From assembly GCA_964639665.1 (NCBI GenBank), contig CAZXEU010000038.1, forward strand, positions 1 to 6,399: a stretch of 6,399 bases of DNA, read 5' to 3'. The notes beneath the pieces were generated by a model, which did no database searches, was not told the DNA's origin, and was given only the letters and a program-made list of their open reading frames with translations. The translations under genes and the position numbers were made by a program. How positions within the stretch are numbered: the stretch's first letter is position 1; each line of letters begins with the position of its first letter. The DNA comes from CAZXEU01 sp964639665. Its GTDB lineage: Bacteria > Bacteroidota > Rhodothermia > Rhodothermales > Bin80. Shown piece by piece: positions 6,329 through 6,399 of the stretch.

Positions 6329-6399
6329 CTTCCGCAAGTAGCAGAGGCGCGCCGGCGTCGACTGGCTGGAGGCGGGCACGCCGCCGCTACTTGCGGAAG
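6329..6399. repeat. Perfect 14-bp inverted repeat ending at the last base of the window
   Basis: CTTCCGCAAGTAGC at 6329-6342 is repeated as its exact reverse complement at 6386-6399, with 43 bp between. The match stops at the inner side (6343 against 6385) and cannot be followed outward past the window end. The inner copy is coding sequence (the LLLAEG segment of the hexulose-phosphate-synthase-like protein). The outer copy, read in the gene's direction, contains the TAG that closes the frame. Such a repeat at a sequence terminus suits a fold-back junction, natural or technical. Confidence 0.8.

Noticed and set aside
1..6399. CRISPR array, tRNA, rRNA, transposase, toxin-antitoxin or retron-like system
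   Set aside because: I saw no regularly spaced repeats, cloverleaf, rRNA-like sequence, recombinase or reverse-transcriptase motif on either strand.

Overview
The window reads as a GC-rich Bacteroidota-type chromosome. The main evidence is a SusC/RagA-family TonB-dependent transporter with all the hallmarks of that phylum: a carboxypeptidase-regulatory-like N-terminal domain, a plug with LRG-ISS and VLKDASAAAIFGTRG-type motifs, and a start codon with almost no Shine-Dalgarno. The high GC content, together with a GH4 enzyme and a hexulose-phosphate-synthase-like protein, would suit a Rhodothermota/Balneolota-like lineage better than Bacteroides. That placement is inference; no taxonomic marker gene is present.

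Layout. Positions 1-2576 (minus) hold the first 858 codons of the SusC-like transporter, which runs off the left edge; a SusD partner would be expected just beyond it. Positions 2577-2725 are a regulatory gap with a small hairpin and a possible promoter. Positions 2726-4087 (minus) encode an intact GH4 family NAD+/Mn2+-dependent glycosidase. Positions 4088-4463 have no convincing gene, but the last 62 codons of one minus frame end with a stop codon embedded in the GH4 Shine-Dalgarno, which looks like the tail of a lost upstream operon gene. Positions 4464-4868 (minus) encode a small secreted cysteine-rich protein of unknown function. Positions 4869-5176 are a divergent intergenic region. Positions 5177-5719 (plus) encode a compact class I SAM-dependent methyltransferase. 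Convergent to it, 5763-6317 (minus) encodes a hexulose-6-phosphate-synthase/OMP-decarboxylase-superfamily protein that lacks its N-terminus.

How they may work together. The transporter and the GH4 enzyme are collinear and 149 bp apart. They plausibly form a glycan-utilisation unit in which a glycoside is imported through the outer membrane and cleaved by a cytoplasmic redox glycosidase. The cysteine-rich protein, the methyltransferase and the hexulose-phosphate-synthase-like gene have no evident functional link to that unit.

The two oddest points are at the right edge and just upstream of the GH4 gene. A perfect 14-bp inverted repeat (6329-6342 and 6386-6399) ends exactly at the last base of the window, and its distal copy supplies the in-frame stop that cuts off the N-terminus of the hexulose-phosphate-synthase-like gene. 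This suggests a fold-back rearrangement or an assembly artefact. I saw no CRISPR array, tRNA, rRNA, transposase or clear novel defence system.
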